From positions 1 through 64,000 of the forward strand of contig NZ_KQ948997.1 in the NCBI RefSeq assembly GCF_001514265.1: 64,000 bases of DNA. The letters are read 5' to 3'. The notes beneath the pieces are model-generated. The model saw nothing but the letters and a program-made list of their open reading frames with translations, did no database searches and was not told the origin of the DNA. Position numbers and translations under genes: made by a program. This document shows, piece after piece, positions 42,487 through 51,278 of the stretch; position 1 is the stretch's first letter, and every line of letters begins with the position of its first letter. This DNA is from Streptomyces resistomycificus. Its GTDB lineage: Bacteria; Actinomycetota; Actinomycetes; Streptomycetales; Streptomycetaceae.

Positions 42487-43839
42487 GTGACCGTGAACGC
42501 TAAGACCAGCGCGAGCGCTGGCAACACCTGGCGAGACCTGCCCGCGGCGCAGCAGCCCGAGTACCCCGACACCGAGGCTCTGCGCGCAGTGATCGCGGAC
42601 CTCGAGTCGTATCCGCCGCTCGTCTTCGCGGGCGAGTGCGACCAGCTGCGCGCCCGGATGGCGGCCGTCGCCAAGGGAGAGGCGTTCCTCCTCCAGGGCG
42701 GCGACTGCGCCGAGGCCTTCGACGCGGTGTCCGCCGACCACATCCGCAACAAGCTCAAGACCCTGCTCCAGATGGGCGCCGTGCTGACGTACGCCGCGTC
42801 CGTGCCCGTGGTGAAGGTCGGCCGTATCGCCGGCCAGTACTCCAAGCCGCGCTCCAAGGGCACCGAGACCCGCGACGGCGTGACGCTGCCGACCTACCGG
42901 GGCGACTCGGTCAACGGGTTCGACTTCAACGAGGCCGCCCGCATCCCGGACCCCGAGCGCCTGAAGCGGATGTACAACGCCTCCGCCTCCACGCTCAACC
43001 TGGTGCGCGCCTTCACCACCGGCGGTTACGCCGACCTGCGCCAGGTGCACGCCTGGAACCAGGACTTCGTGAAGTCGTCCCCGTCCGGTCAGCGCTACGA
43101 GCAGCTCGCCCGTGAGATCGACAACGCGCTGAACTTCATGCACGCCTGCGGGGTGGACCCGGAGGAGTTCAAGACCGTCGAGTTCTTCTCGTCGCACGAG
43201 GCGCTGCTGCTCGACTACGAGTCCGCCCTGACCAGGGTCGACTCCCGCACCGGGCAGCTGTACGACGTCTCGGCGCACATGGTGTGGATCGGCGAGCGCA
43301 CCCGGCAGCTGGACCACGCGCACATCGAGTTCGCCTCGCAGATCCGCAACCCGGTCGGGATCAAGCTCGGCCCGACGACCACGGCCGAGGAGGCGCTGCA
43401 GTACATCGAGCGCCTCGACCCCGACCGCGAGCCGGGCCGGCTGACCTTCATCGTCCGGATGGGCGCCGACAAGGTCCGCGACAAGCTGCCCGAGCTGGTC
43501 GAGAAGGTCACCGCCTCCGGTGCGACCGTGGCCTGGATCACCGACCCGATGCACGGCAACACCTACGAGGCGGCCTCGGGCCACAAGACCCGCCGCTTCG
43601 ACGACGTGCTCGACGAGGTCAAGGGCTTCTTCGAGGTCCACAAGGCACTCGGCACCCACCCGGGCGGCATCCACGTCGAGCTCACCGGTGACGACGTCAC
43701 CGAGTGCGTGGGCGGCGGCGACGAGATCTTCGTCGACGACCTGCACCAGCGCTACGAGACGGCCTGCGACCCGCGCCTGAACCGCAGCCAGTCCCTTGAC
43801 CTGGCGTTCCTGGTCGCGGAGATGTACAGGGACCAGTAG
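42487..43839 (+). CDS. aroH: Class II 3-deoxy-D-arabino-heptulosonate 7-phosphate (DAHP) synthase
   Basis: A 450-residue plant-type (AroA-II) enzyme that condenses phosphoenolpyruvate and erythrose 4-phosphate, the first shikimate step. Family segments include LLQGGDCAEAFD, VKVGRIAGQY-SKPRS, TYRGDSVNGF, SHEALLLDYE, VGIKLGPTT and the C-terminal IHVELTGDDVTECVGG. GTG at 42487 fits a leaderless transcript; GTG at 42493, with GGAGGG at seven bases, is an alternative start two codons later. It is divergent from trpEG, so entry and branch steps of aromatic synthesis share this intergenic region. Confidence 0.95.
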   Translation: MTVNAKTSASAGNTWRDLPAAQQPEYPDTEALRAVIADLESYPPLVFAGECDQLRARMAAVAKGEAFLLQGGDCAEAFDAVSADHIRNKLKTLLQMGAVLTYAASVPVVKVGRIAGQYSKPRSKGTETRDGVTLPTYRGDSVNGFDFNEAARIPDPERLKRMYNASASTLNLVRAFTTGGYADLRQVHAWNQDFVKSSPSGQRYEQLAREIDNALNFMHACGVDPEEFKTVEFFSSHEALLLDYESALTRVDSRTGQLYDVSAHMVWIGERTRQLDHAHIEFASQIRNPVGIKLGPTTTAEEALQYIERLDPDREPGRLTFIVRMGADKVRDKLPELVEKVTASGATVAWITDPMHGNTYEAASGHKTRRFDDVLDEVKGFFEVHKALGTHPGGIHVELTGDDVTECVGGGDEIFVDDLHQRYETACDPRLNRSQSLDLAFLVAEMYRDQ

Positions 43840-43867
43840 CCGGATCGCCTGTTACAGGCACAAAGGA

Positions 43868-43912
43868 TGGGGCGCGGATCACATACGATCCGCGCCCCAC
43901 TCCACTTTTGCG
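43868..43912 (+). terminator. Intrinsic terminator after the DAHP synthase gene
   Basis: A 13-bp stem, TGGGGCGCGGATC (43868-43880) and GATCCGCGCCCCA (43887-43899), followed by CTCCACTTTTG. Confidence 0.85.
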
Positions 43913-43933
43913 GCTCCTGCCCGACGGGTAAGG

Positions 43934-43952
43934 TTAGGTTAGCCTCACCGAT
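43934..43952. promoter_or_regulatory. Iron box (DmdR1/IdeR-type) upstream of bfd
   Basis: TTAGGTTAGCCTCACCGAT matches most positions of the 19-bp actinobacterial iron-box consensus TTAGGTTAGGCTAACCTAA. It lies 50 bases before the bfd start, as expected for iron-repressed expression. Confidence 0.8.
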
Positions 43953-44001
43953 CAAGAGTCGGGGATGGCACGACTACGAATCCCGCCGGGAGGTGAGCCG
44001 C

Positions 44002-44235
44002 GTGTACGTCTGCAACTGCTTCGGTGTGACCGAGGCGCAGGTCAAGCAGCACGCGGAGAAGGGTGCCTGCACCCCCCGCCAGATCGCCTCGGCCTGCAAG
44101 GCGGGCACGGACTGCGGGTCGTGCGTGCGGCGCATACAGGCCCTTCTCGGCCGGGGTGCGCACCCGGGTCGGGAGCTCGTGGGTCAGACGGAGCAGGCGG
44201 GATCCGTGCTCGCGGACCTCAAGGACGCGGCCTAG
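44002..44235 (+). CDS. bfd: Bacterioferritin-associated ferredoxin
   Basis: A 77-residue [2Fe-2S] protein that reduces bacterioferritin iron for release. The four Cys ligands are in VCNCFGVTE and TDCGSCV, the BFD-fold pattern, with the typical helical stretch between them. Start is GTG at 44002 with GGGAGG upstream; longer frames upstream overlap the terminator and iron box. An iron box precedes it, so low iron should induce it. It is convergent with bfr and the two genes share four bases (CTAG) at their stops. Confidence 0.92.
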   Translation: MYVCNCFGVTEAQVKQHAEKGACTPRQIASACKAGTDCGSCVRRIQALLGRGAHPGRELVGQTEQAGSVLADLKDAA

Positions 44236-44711
44236 CTCTCCGGCTGTTCGATCAGCTGGGCGATGTAGAGCGACTCACCGAGCTTGTCCAGCAGTTCCAG
44301 CTGGGTGTCCAGGTAGTCGATGTGGTGCTCCTCGTCCGCGAGGATCGACTCGAAGATGTTCGCGGACGTGACGTCGCCCTTGTTCCGCATCACCTCGATG
44401 CCGCGCCGGAGGCGGTCGATCGCCTCGACCTCGACCTGCCGGTCGGCCTCGAACATCTCCCTGACCGTCTGCCCCACGCGCACGTGGAAGAGACGCTGGT
44501 AGTTCGGCAGCCCGTCCAGGAAGAGGATCCGGTCGGTGAGCACCTCCGCGTGCTTCATCTCGTCGAAGGACTCGTGCCGCGTGTACTTCGCGAGCTTGGT
44601 CCAGCCGAAGTTCTCCTGCATCTTCGCGTGCAGGAAGTACTGGTTGATCGCGGTCAGCTCGGCGGTCAGCTGCTCGTTGAGGAATTCGATGACCTCGGGG
44701 TCGCCCTGCAT
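44232..44711 (-). CDS. bfr: Bacterioferritin
   Basis: A 159-residue ferritin-like subunit forming the heme-containing 24-mer iron store. The four-helix bundle and metal residues are visible: LTAELTAINQYFLHAKM (helix A Glu), HESFDEMKHAEVLTDRILFL (Glu, the heme-ligand Met and His-x-x-Glu-like positions) and ILADEEHHIDYLDTQLEL (helix D Glu-His). The ATG at 44711 has a strong GGAAGGAG site; the longer frame is rejected. It faces bfd, its release partner. Confidence 0.95.
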   Translation of the reverse strand: MQGDPEVIEFLNEQLTAELTAINQYFLHAKMQENFGWTKLAKYTRHESFDEMKHAEVLTDRILFLDGLPNYQRLFHVRVGQTVREMFEADRQVEVEAIDRLRRGIEVMRNKGDVTSANIFESILADEEHHIDYLDTQLELLDKLGESLYIAQLIEQPES

Positions 44712-44886
44712 CGCAGAGGCTCCTTCCAACCGGGGGGAACTGGCAGGTTGCGCCGAATCCTTGCACCGGCAACGAAGATCGTCCAGTAAGTCTTCACTTA
44801 GTAAGTAAGGGCATGCTTAGTTCTAATTGCCCGATATGGGCGGGCGTTGGTCATGTGCACTGCCCTGGGTCTGTCAGGATGGAGTC
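44712..44886. other. AT-richer divergent promoter region of bfr and the sulfite-oxidase-like gene
   Basis: Within 44781-44830 the GC content falls sharply. TAAGT-CTTC-ACTTA (44787-44800) is a small palindrome with an AGTAAGT direct repeat beside it. It may hold the bfr promoter and an operator. No gene is present. Confidence 0.45.
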
Positions 44887-45519
44887 ATGGGTCAGCCGGT
44901 GGAACGCGAGTCAGGAGAAGCGGCACACTCCGAGCTTCCGCCGGGGCAGCGCGTACAACGCGGATGGCCGGTCACCCACTACGGACCGGTGCCCAAGTTC
45001 CGGCCCGAGCGCTGGGAGTTCCGGGTTTTCGGCGCCACCGCCGACGGCGAGAAGCACTGCTGGACCCACGAGGAGTTCACGGCCCTGCCGTACACCGCCG
45101 TCATGGGCGATCTGCACTGCGTCACCAAGTTCAGCATGCTCGGCGCCGAGTGGGGCGGCATCCCCGCGCGCACGATCCTGGACATCGCCCCGCCCGCGCC
45201 GGCCGTCACCCATGTGATGGTGTGGGCGGAGTACGGCTTCAGCTCGAACCTGCGTCTCGCCGACTTCGCGTCCGAGCGCGCGATCTTCGCCACCCACAAG
45301 GACGGCGAACTCCTGACGGCGGAGCACGGCTTCCCGCTGCGCCTGGTCGTCCCCCACCTGTACGCCTGGAAGGGCCCCAAGTGGGTCCGCGGCGTGGAGT
45401 ACATGACCGCCGACCGCCGCGGTTTCTGGGAGGAGCGCGGCTACCACAACATCGGCGACCCCTGGCGCGAGCAGCGCTACTCCTACCAGGAGCAGCCGGG
45501 GGAGGGCCCCGAGCTCTGA
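44887..45519 (+). CDS. Molybdopterin-dependent (sulfite oxidase/MsrP-like) protein
   Basis: A 210-residue protein of the oxidoreductase molybdopterin-binding domain family. The Mo-coordinating Cys is in GDLHCVTKFSMLGAEWGG, and the cofactor-contact segments HLYAWKGPKWVRG and GFWEERGYHNIGDPW fit the MsrP/YedY branch. No Tat signal is visible, so it appears cytoplasmic, unlike typical YedY. The reaction is uncertain: sulfite, sulfoxide or another substrate. ATG at 44887 with GGATGGAG upstream. Confidence 0.88.
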   Translation: MGQPVERESGEAAHSELPPGQRVQRGWPVTHYGPVPKFRPERWEFRVFGATADGEKHCWTHEEFTALPYTAVMGDLHCVTKFSMLGAEWGGIPARTILDIAPPAPAVTHVMVWAEYGFSSNLRLADFASERAIFATHKDGELLTAEHGFPLRLVVPHLYAWKGPKWVRGVEYMTADRRGFWEERGYHNIGDPWREQRYSYQEQPGEGPEL

Positions 45520-45553
45520 GGCCGGGGCCGGGCGCCTACGACGGTTTTTGGCG

Positions 45554-46444
45554 TCACCCGTCCCGGAGCTTCTTCAGCCGCTCCACGTCCGCCGCGTGTC
45601 CCTCCTTGCCGCCGGGCGTCTCGATGATCAGTGGTACGCCCTCGGTCGCGGGGTGGGTCATCAACGCGCGGAACGGGTCCTCGCCGATATGGCCGGCGCC
45701 GATGTTCTCGTGCCGGTCCTTGTGCGCGCCGACGACGTCCTTGGAGTCGTTGGCGTGGATCAGCTTCAGCCTGCCCTCGCCGACCGTGTCCACCAGCAGG
45801 TCGAGGGTCTGGTGCATTCCGGCCGGCCCGGTCAGGTCGTGCCCGGCGGCGAAGATGTGACAGGTGTCCAGGCACACGCCCAGCTTCGGATGGGCGTCCA
45901 GAGCCTCGAAGTACGGCCCGAAGTCCCAGGTCCGCGAGCAGAGGGAGGAGCCCTGCCCGGCGGTCGACTCCAGCAGTAGGAACGGATCGTCGTCGCAGGT
46001 CAGCTCGTCGAGCAGCGGAAGCAGGTACTCCCGCACCTGCTTCAGCGCCACCGACCGGTCCCGGCCGCCCGTCGCGCTGCCGGTGTGCACGACCACGCCC
46101 AGCGCCCCGATCTCCCGGCCCCGCCGCAGCGAGTGCCGCAGCGAGTCCACCGACCTCTCCACGGTCGCCTCGGTGTGCGAGCCGAAGTTGATCAGGTAGG
46201 GGGCGTGCACGTACGCCGGGATCGACTCCTCCGCGCACACCGCGCGGAACTCCTCGTCCTGCCGCGGGTTGCCGACGGGCGTGGCCCAGCCGCGCGGGTT
46301 GGCGACGAAGACCTGCACGGTCTCGGCCTTCAGGTCGTGGGCGTACGACAGGCCCACGGAGTGGAGACCGCCGGCCACGGGGACGTGGCCGCCGACGGGG
46401 TTGCGCACCGTGCCGGAGGTGGTGCCGGGCTGTTGACTCTTCAC
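45554..46444 (-). CDS. nfo: Endonuclease IV-type AP endonuclease
   Basis: A 296-residue TIM-barrel protein of AP endonuclease family 2, which cuts DNA at abasic sites during base excision repair. Zinc-ligand segments are visible: VVVHTGS, LLLESTAGQG, VCLDTCHIFAAGHD, IHANDSKDVVGAHKDRHENIGAG and IIETPGG. The start is a GTG at 46444. The gene reads in the same direction as the PASTA kinase gene upstream, with a 34-base gap. Confidence 0.92.
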   Translation of the reverse strand: MKSQQPGTTSGTVRNPVGGHVPVAGGLHSVGLSYAHDLKAETVQVFVANPRGWATPVGNPRQDEEFRAVCAEESIPAYVHAPYLINFGSHTEATVERSVDSLRHSLRRGREIGALGVVVHTGSATGGRDRSVALKQVREYLLPLLDELTCDDDPFLLLESTAGQGSSLCSRTWDFGPYFEALDAHPKLGVCLDTCHIFAAGHDLTGPAGMHQTLDLLVDTVGEGRLKLIHANDSKDVVGAHKDRHENIGAGHIGEDPFRALMTHPATEGVPLIIETPGGKEGHAADVERLKKLRDG

Positions 46445-46478
46445 CCGTGCAGGGTGTCATGTGGCCCGGCCCGGCCGG

Positions 46479-48416
46479 TCAGCGGATCTTGATCGTGATC
46501 GTCGAACCCTTGGGGGCGCTCTCCCCGCCCGCCACCGACTGGCCCTTGACGGTGTCACCGAAGAGGCCGAGCAGCCCGCGGTCCTCGTCGACCGAGAAGC
46601 CGGCCGCCTCCAGCTGCTGCCTGGCCTCGTCGACGCTGTCCCCGACCACGTCCGGGACCTCGATCATCTCCGGGCCCTTGGACAGGGTCAGCGTCACCGT
46701 GTCGCCCTCGGCGGCGGTGCTGCCGTCCGCCGGCGTCTGCCGGGCGACCTGGCCCTTGTCGTACTCGGCGGAGTTGACCTCCTCGGTGGCGACCTTCACC
46801 TTCAGGCCCGCCTCCTCCAGGTCCGCCCTCGCGTCCTGGAGGGACTCGCCGGTGACGTCCGGGACGTCGATCGGGCGGCCCTTGCTGACGGTGAGGGCGA
46901 TCGCCGAGCCCGCGCGCCGCTCGGTGCCCTTCTCCGGGTCCGTGGAGATCACGGAGCCCCTCGGGACTTCGTCACTGAACGCCCGGGTGACCATGCCCGG
47001 ATCCAGTCCGCTGTCCTTCAGCAGGTCCCTGGCCTTGTCCAGCCGGTAGCCCTCCACATCGGGCACCCGCACGGTCCGCGGGCCGTCGGAGATGGTGAGC
47101 GCCACCGAGTCGTTGTCCCGGATCCGGGCGCCCGAGGCCGGGTCGGAGCTGATGACGGTGCCGCGCTTCACGGAGTCGCTGTAGGCGTGCTTGACCTGGG
47201 AGACCTCGAGACCGGACTGCTCCAGCCGGTCCCGGGCCTGCGCCTCGGTCTTCGCCAGCAGCGGCGGGACCCGGGTGAACTGGCCGGAGTTGATGTACCA
47301 GACGCCCGCGCCGAGGCCGAGGGCCAGCAGCACGGCCGCGACGATCGTGACCACCCGGCGCCGGGAGTGGCCGCGGCGGCGCGGGGGGAGCGGCGGCGGG
47401 CTCTCCAGCCGGCTCGTGCGGTGGAACTCCGCCTCGGCGCCGGTGTCGTCCTCGTTCACCGGCAGCGGGCGCGGCACGGTCAGCGAGCGCGGGATCACAC
47501 TCGTCAGGTCGTCCGCGTTGTCGTGCGCCGCCGCGAGCGCCTGGGGCGGCACCGCGTCCAGCTGGTCCTCGCTGAGCGCGAAACGCGCCTCGCGCGCCTG
47601 GGCGAGCAGCGCGACCGCGTCGTGCGGGCGGACGGCGGGGGTGCGGGCGGTCGCCGAAGCGACCAGCTCGTCGAGTTCGAACGGCAGACCCGGCACGACG
47701 GCCGAGGGCGGCGGGACGTCCTCGTGCAAGTGCTTGTAGAGCACCACGGCGGCCGATTCGGCGTCGTGGGGCTTCTCACCCGTGAGCATCTCGTAGAGGA
47801 CGACACCGCACGCGTACACGTCGACCCGCGGATCGGCGGCGCCCGGCTGCTCTATCTGCTCGGGCGCGAGGTAGGAGACGGTGCCGAGCACGGCCCCGGT
47901 GGTGCTGGTGACGGTGTCCACGGAGCGAACGAGCCCGAAGTCGGCGACCTTGACCCGGCCGTCGTCCCCTATCAGCACGTTTTCAGGCTTCATGTCCCGG
48001 TGGACGAATCCGGCGCGGTGCGCGGCGCCCAGCGCGGCGAGCACCGGCTCCAGGATGTCCAGGGCGGCGCGCGGTTGCAGGGCACCACGCTCGCGCAGCA
48101 CGTCGCGCAGGGTGCAGCCGGCGACGTACTCCATGGCCAGATAGACGTACGACCCGTCGGTGCCCTGGTCGAAGACCTGCACCACGTTCGGATGGGCCAG
48201 TCGGGCGACCGACTTGGCCTCCCGGATGAACCGCTCGACGAAGCTCCCGTCGGCCGCCAGCGACGGGTGCATCACCTTGAGCGCGAGCACGCGGTCCAGA
48301 CGGGTGTCCACGGCCCGGTAGACCGTGGCCATCCCGCCGACCGCGATCCGCGCGTCCACGCGGTAGCGCCCGTCGAGCACGTGCCCGACCAGCGGGTCCT
48401 GAAGGGTCGTATCCAC
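46479..48416 (-). CDS. PASTA-domain Ser/Thr protein kinase (PknL-like position)
   Basis: A receptor kinase of about 645 residues. Cytoplasmic kinase domain (about 15-280): GGMATVY, LALKVM (Lys), HRDMKPENV catalytic loop, DFGLVR metal Asp. Membrane helix VVTIVAAVLLALGLGAGVWY (about 363-382), then four extracellular PASTA repeats (about 385-645) that bind peptidoglycan fragments. GTG at 48416 lies 7 bases after TACACT, so the mRNA is probably leaderless; the longer frame is rejected. By nearby genes (Rv2175c-like protein, DAHP synthase) it corresponds to PknL. Confidence 0.93.
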   Translation of the reverse strand: MDTTLQDPLVGHVLDGRYRVDARIAVGGMATVYRAVDTRLDRVLALKVMHPSLAADGSFVERFIREAKSVARLAHPNVVQVFDQGTDGSYVYLAMEYVAGCTLRDVLRERGALQPRAALDILEPVLAALGAAHRAGFVHRDMKPENVLIGDDGRVKVADFGLVRSVDTVTSTTGAVLGTVSYLAPEQIEQPGAADPRVDVYACGVVLYEMLTGEKPHDAESAAVVLYKHLHEDVPPPSAVVPGLPFELDELVASATARTPAVRPHDAVALLAQAREARFALSEDQLDAVPPQALAAAHDNADDLTSVIPRSLTVPRPLPVNEDDTGAEAEFHRTSRLESPPPLPPRRRGHSRRRVVTIVAAVLLALGLGAGVWYINSGQFTRVPPLLAKTEAQARDRLEQSGLEVSQVKHAYSDSVKRGTVISSDPASGARIRDNDSVALTISDGPRTVRVPDVEGYRLDKARDLLKDSGLDPGMVTRAFSDEVPRGSVISTDPEKGTERRAGSAIALTVSKGRPIDVPDVTGESLQDARADLEEAGLKVKVATEEVNSAEYDKGQVARQTPADGSTAAEGDTVTLTLSKGPEMIEVPDVVGDSVDEARQQLEAAGFSVDEDRGLLGLFGDTVKGQSVAGGESAPKGSTITIKIR

Positions 48417-48551
48417 GCAGGCGAGTGTACGAGGCACAGCTGACACGTCCGCGGGTTCGGCCGGGATCGAGGCTTGACTGCAGCGGACCTGTGACGCAAC
48501 CCACAAGAAGGTCGCAGCCGCCGAAGCGGAAGCACGACGCCGCTCGCCCGC

Positions 48552-49346
48552 TCAGAACGCGGGGCGCTCCGGATCCAGCACCGCCAGGCCCTCCACCGGC
48601 GACGACGCCTCGGCGAAGTGCCGCCGCGGAATCCGCCCCGCCAGCCGGGCCAGCCTCCCCGCCTCGACCGCGCCGCGCATCGCGGAAGCCATCAGCACCG
48701 GCTCCTGCGCCCGCGTGACCGCCGAGGCGAGCATCACACCCGCGCACCCCAGCTCCATGGCCAGCGCGGCGTCCGACGCCGTACCGGCCCCCGCGTCCAG
48801 GATCACCGGCACGCCCGCGTGCTCGACGATCAGCTGGAAGTTGTGCGGGTTGCGAATGCCGAGCCCCGACCCGATGGGCGATCCGAGGGGCATGATCGCG
48901 GCGCAGCCCACGTCCTCCAGCTTCCGTGCCAGCACCGGATCGTCGTTCGTGTACGGCAGCACCGTGAACCCGTCGTCCACCAGCGTCTCCGCCGCGTCCA
49001 GCAGTTCGATCGGGTCCGGCAGCAGCGTCCGTTCGTCGGCGATGACCTCCAGCTTGATCAGGTCGCCGCCGAGCGCCTCGCGCGCGAGACGGGCGGTGAG
49101 GACGGCCTCGCCGGCCGTGAAACAGCCCGCGGTGTTGGGCAGCACCCGGATGCCGAGCTTCTCCAGCACCGACAGCACCGAGCCGTGCACGGTCGGATCG
49201 ACGCGGCGCATCGCGACCGTCGTCAGCTCCGTGCCGGAGGCGACCAGCGCCCGTTCCAGCACGTCCAGGCTGGGCGCCCCGCCGGTGCCCATGATCAGGC
49301 GGGACGTGAGGGACGTACCACCGATGACAAAGGGATCGTCGGCCAC
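48552..49346 (-). CDS. thiG: Thiazole synthase
   Basis: A 264-residue TIM-barrel enzyme making the thiazole phosphate of thiamine from DXP, dehydroglycine and ThiS-thiocarboxylate. Typical segments: SRLIMGTGGAPSLDVLERAL, the LPNTAGCFTAGEA loop, CAAIMPLGSPIGSG and VILDAGAGTASDAALAMELG. GTG start with AAGGAGG at 7 bases. Third gene of thiO-thiS-thiG. Confidence 0.96.
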   Translation of the reverse strand: MADDPFVIGGTSLTSRLIMGTGGAPSLDVLERALVASGTELTTVAMRRVDPTVHGSVLSVLEKLGIRVLPNTAGCFTAGEAVLTARLAREALGGDLIKLEVIADERTLLPDPIELLDAAETLVDDGFTVLPYTNDDPVLARKLEDVGCAAIMPLGSPIGSGLGIRNPHNFQLIVEHAGVPVILDAGAGTASDAALAMELGCAGVMLASAVTRAQEPVLMASAMRGAVEAGRLARLAGRIPRRHFAEASSPVEGLAVLDPERPAF

Positions 49347-49349
49347 GGG

Positions 49350-49550
49350 TCAGCCTCCTTGGACGGCGGTGAGGACCTCGACGCGGTCTCCCTCGGAGAG
49401 GGACGTGGTGGACCACCGCGTGCGGGGGACGACGGTCTCGTTGAGCGCGGCGGCCACGCCGGAGGGCGCCGCGGTGAGGGACCGTACGAGGGCGTCGAGG
49501 GCGGTGCCGGGAGCGACCGTGCGCCGCTCGCCGTTGACCGAGATGTTCAT
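49350..49550 (-). CDS. thiS: Sulfur carrier protein ThiS
   Basis: A 66-residue ubiquitin-like protein ending in the required Gly-Gly (AVQGG), which is adenylated and thiocarboxylated to donate sulfur to thiazole. The ATG overlaps the thiO stop by 4 bases. thiG follows after a three-base gap. Confidence 0.94.
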   Translation of the reverse strand: MNISVNGERRTVAPGTALDALVRSLTAAPSGVAAALNETVVPRTRWSTTSLSEGDRVEVLTAVQGG

Positions 49551-50734
49551 GCGGGCTGCTCCGTGAGGACGGCGCCGAAGCGCCTGGGGGTGAAGGGGCG
49601 GGCCTCGTCCGGAAGTTCACCGGTGGTCAGGACGTGCGCCATGGCGTCGCCGGTGACCGGTGTGAGCAGCACGCCGTTGCGGTAGTGCCCGGTGGCCAGC
49701 AGCAGGCCCTCCAGGCCGGTCGGGCCGAGCAGCGGCGCGTTGTCGGGGGAGCCGGGGCGCAGACCGGCCCGGGTCTCCGTCAGCGGCAGCTCGGTGATGC
49801 CGGGCACCAGCTCGTGCGCGTCGCGCAGCAGCTCGTACACCCCGCCTGCCGTCACCGTCGTGTCCCAGCCCAGCTCCTCGCTGGTCGCGCCGACGACGAG
49901 CTCGCCGTTCTCGCGCGGCACCAGGTAGACCTGGCTGCCGCGCACCACGGCCCGCACGGTGCGGCTCAGGAACGGCGCGTACCGCTGCGGCACGGTCAGC
50001 CGCAGCACCTGCCCCTTCACCGGCCGTACGGGCGGCAGTACGTCGTCCGGGACCCCGGGGAACCGTCCGCTGAGGCTGCCGGCCGCCAGCACCACCTGTC
50101 CGGCGCCCAGGACCTCGCCCTCGCGCGTGACCACACCGGCGGCCCGCTCCCGGACCACCGACAGCCGCTCGGCCCAGGTGCGGTGGAAAGCGACCCCGGC
50201 CCGCTCGCACGCCGCCACCAGGGCCGCGGCGAGCCGTCTGGGGTCGATCTGGTGATCTCCGTCGACCCGCAGCCCGCCGCGCACGCCCGGCGCGAGCATC
50301 GGTTCCAGGCGCCGGCACTCCCGCCCGGACAGCCACTCGGAGTCCAGACCCGACTGCCGTTGCAGTGCGTGCAGTTCACGCAGATGGGCGCGGTCGTCGG
50401 CGTCCAGGGCGACGGCGAGCGTGCCGGATCGCCGGTATCCGAGGTCGTGCCCGGTGAGGTCGGTGAGCTCGGCCGCGAAGTCCGGATAGCGGCGGGCGGA
50501 TTCCAGGTTGAGGCCGAGCAGGGTCTGCTCGCCGTAGTGCAGTTCCGTGACGGCGGCCAGCATCCCGGCCGCCACCTGGGCGGCCCCGCCGCCCGGCTCG
50601 GGGTCCAGGACGGCGACCGCGAGACCGCGCTGCGCGGCCCGCCAGGCCGTGACCAGGCCGATGATCCCGCCCCCCACGACCAGGACGTCTGAGGTGTGTT
50701 CCGAGGTGTGTGACGTGTCGGACGTACGCGACAT
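49547..50734 (-). CDS. thiO: Glycine oxidase ThiO
   Basis: A 395-residue FAD enzyme that oxidises glycine to the imine used for thiazole. The FAD motif is VLVVGGGIIGLVTAWRAA near residue 18; the C-terminal segment ATGHYRNGVLLTPVTGD closes the FAD site. First gene of the thi operon. A TPP riboswitch lies directly upstream and overlaps the ribosome site. ATG at 50734. Confidence 0.95.
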   Translation of the reverse strand: MSRTSDTSHTSEHTSDVLVVGGGIIGLVTAWRAAQRGLAVAVLDPEPGGGAAQVAAGMLAAVTELHYGEQTLLGLNLESARRYPDFAAELTDLTGHDLGYRRSGTLAVALDADDRAHLRELHALQRQSGLDSEWLSGRECRRLEPMLAPGVRGGLRVDGDHQIDPRRLAAALVAACERAGVAFHRTWAERLSVVRERAAGVVTREGEVLGAGQVVLAAGSLSGRFPGVPDDVLPPVRPVKGQVLRLTVPQRYAPFLSRTVRAVVRGSQVYLVPRENGELVVGATSEELGWDTTVTAGGVYELLRDAHELVPGITELPLTETRAGLRPGSPDNAPLLGPTGLEGLLLATGHYRNGVLLTPVTGDAMAHVLTTGELPDEARPFTPRRFGAVLTEQPA

Positions 50735-50744
50735 GGGCGTCCAG

Positions 50745-50838
50745 CCCCTCCCTTCGCCGGCATGACCCGGATCAGGTTCGTACGGTCGGAGGCCGCCAGC
50801 CTCCCTCTCAGCCCGGTGCGTCCGGGCTCCCGCGAGTG
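50745..50838 (-). promoter_or_regulatory. TPP riboswitch (THI element) of thiOSG
   Basis: On the minus strand the hallmark TPP aptamer parts occur in order: GGGCTGAGAGGG, then ACCTGATCCGGGTCATGCC and GGCGAAGGGAG. The last strand carries the ribosome site (GGGAGGGG) 10 bases before the thiO ATG, so TPP binding should hide it and block translation. Confidence 0.96.
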
Positions 50839-50895
50839 CTTTACGTTGGCCACCCTAGCCCTTGGTTCCGCGCCTCTGTAAGGGAGCCTTTCGTC

Positions 50896-51246
50896 ATGTC
50901 CCGCTCGCTGGACGGTCTCGTCCTCGCACCCGTCGCCGACCAGGCCCCGGGTCAGGTGGGTACACGGACCCGCTTCACCTACCACGAGAGGGACGGCGAG
51001 GTCTGGGCCGAGTACGCGGGCGGGGACGTCGTCCGCGGGCACCTGGTGGGGACGCGCGAGGGCGACCGTCTGGACTTCCGGTACGTACAGCTCAAGCAGG
51101 ACGGGACGACGTCCTCGGGGCACTGCGTGTCGGCCGTCGTCGTGCTGTCCGACGGCCGGGTGCGGCTCGAGGAGAGCTGGGAGTGGGAGTCGCAGACGGG
51201 CAGCGGGACGAGCGTCGTGGAGCAGGTCACCGAGCACAGCCCCTGA
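50896..51246 (+). CDS. Small beta-rich protein of unknown function
   Basis: A 116-residue soluble protein dominated by alternating beta strands with many charged residues (RTRFTYHERDGEVWAEYAGG, FRYVQLKQDGTTSSGHC), suggestive of a small lipocalin- or avidin-like barrel. GGGAG lies before the ATG at 50896. I recognise no catalytic motif. It is divergent from the thi operon and followed closely by the FAD oxidoreductase. Confidence 0.82.
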   Translation: MSRSLDGLVLAPVADQAPGQVGTRTRFTYHERDGEVWAEYAGGDVVRGHLVGTREGDRLDFRYVQLKQDGTTSSGHCVSAVVVLSDGRVRLEESWEWESQTGSGTSVVEQVTEHSP

Positions 51247-51272
51247 CTGACTGTCTGTCAGTTGTCTATGGT
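51243..51272 (+). promoter_or_regulatory. Promoter of the FAD oxidoreductase gene with a palindrome over its -35
   Basis: CTGACT (51243-51248), an 18-base spacer and TATGGT (51267-51272), 6 bases before the GTG: a leaderless arrangement. ACTGAC-TGTCT-GTCAGT (51246-51262) is a palindrome just after the -35, like a TetR-type operator half. Confidence 0.55.
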
Positions 51273-51278
51273 GATCAG

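Noticed and set aside
38620..43839. A 1739-residue open frame spanning pfkA to the DAHP synthase gene
   Set aside because: Only the last 450 residues are a real protein; the rest is a shadow of pfkA, the dehydrogenase and trpEG.
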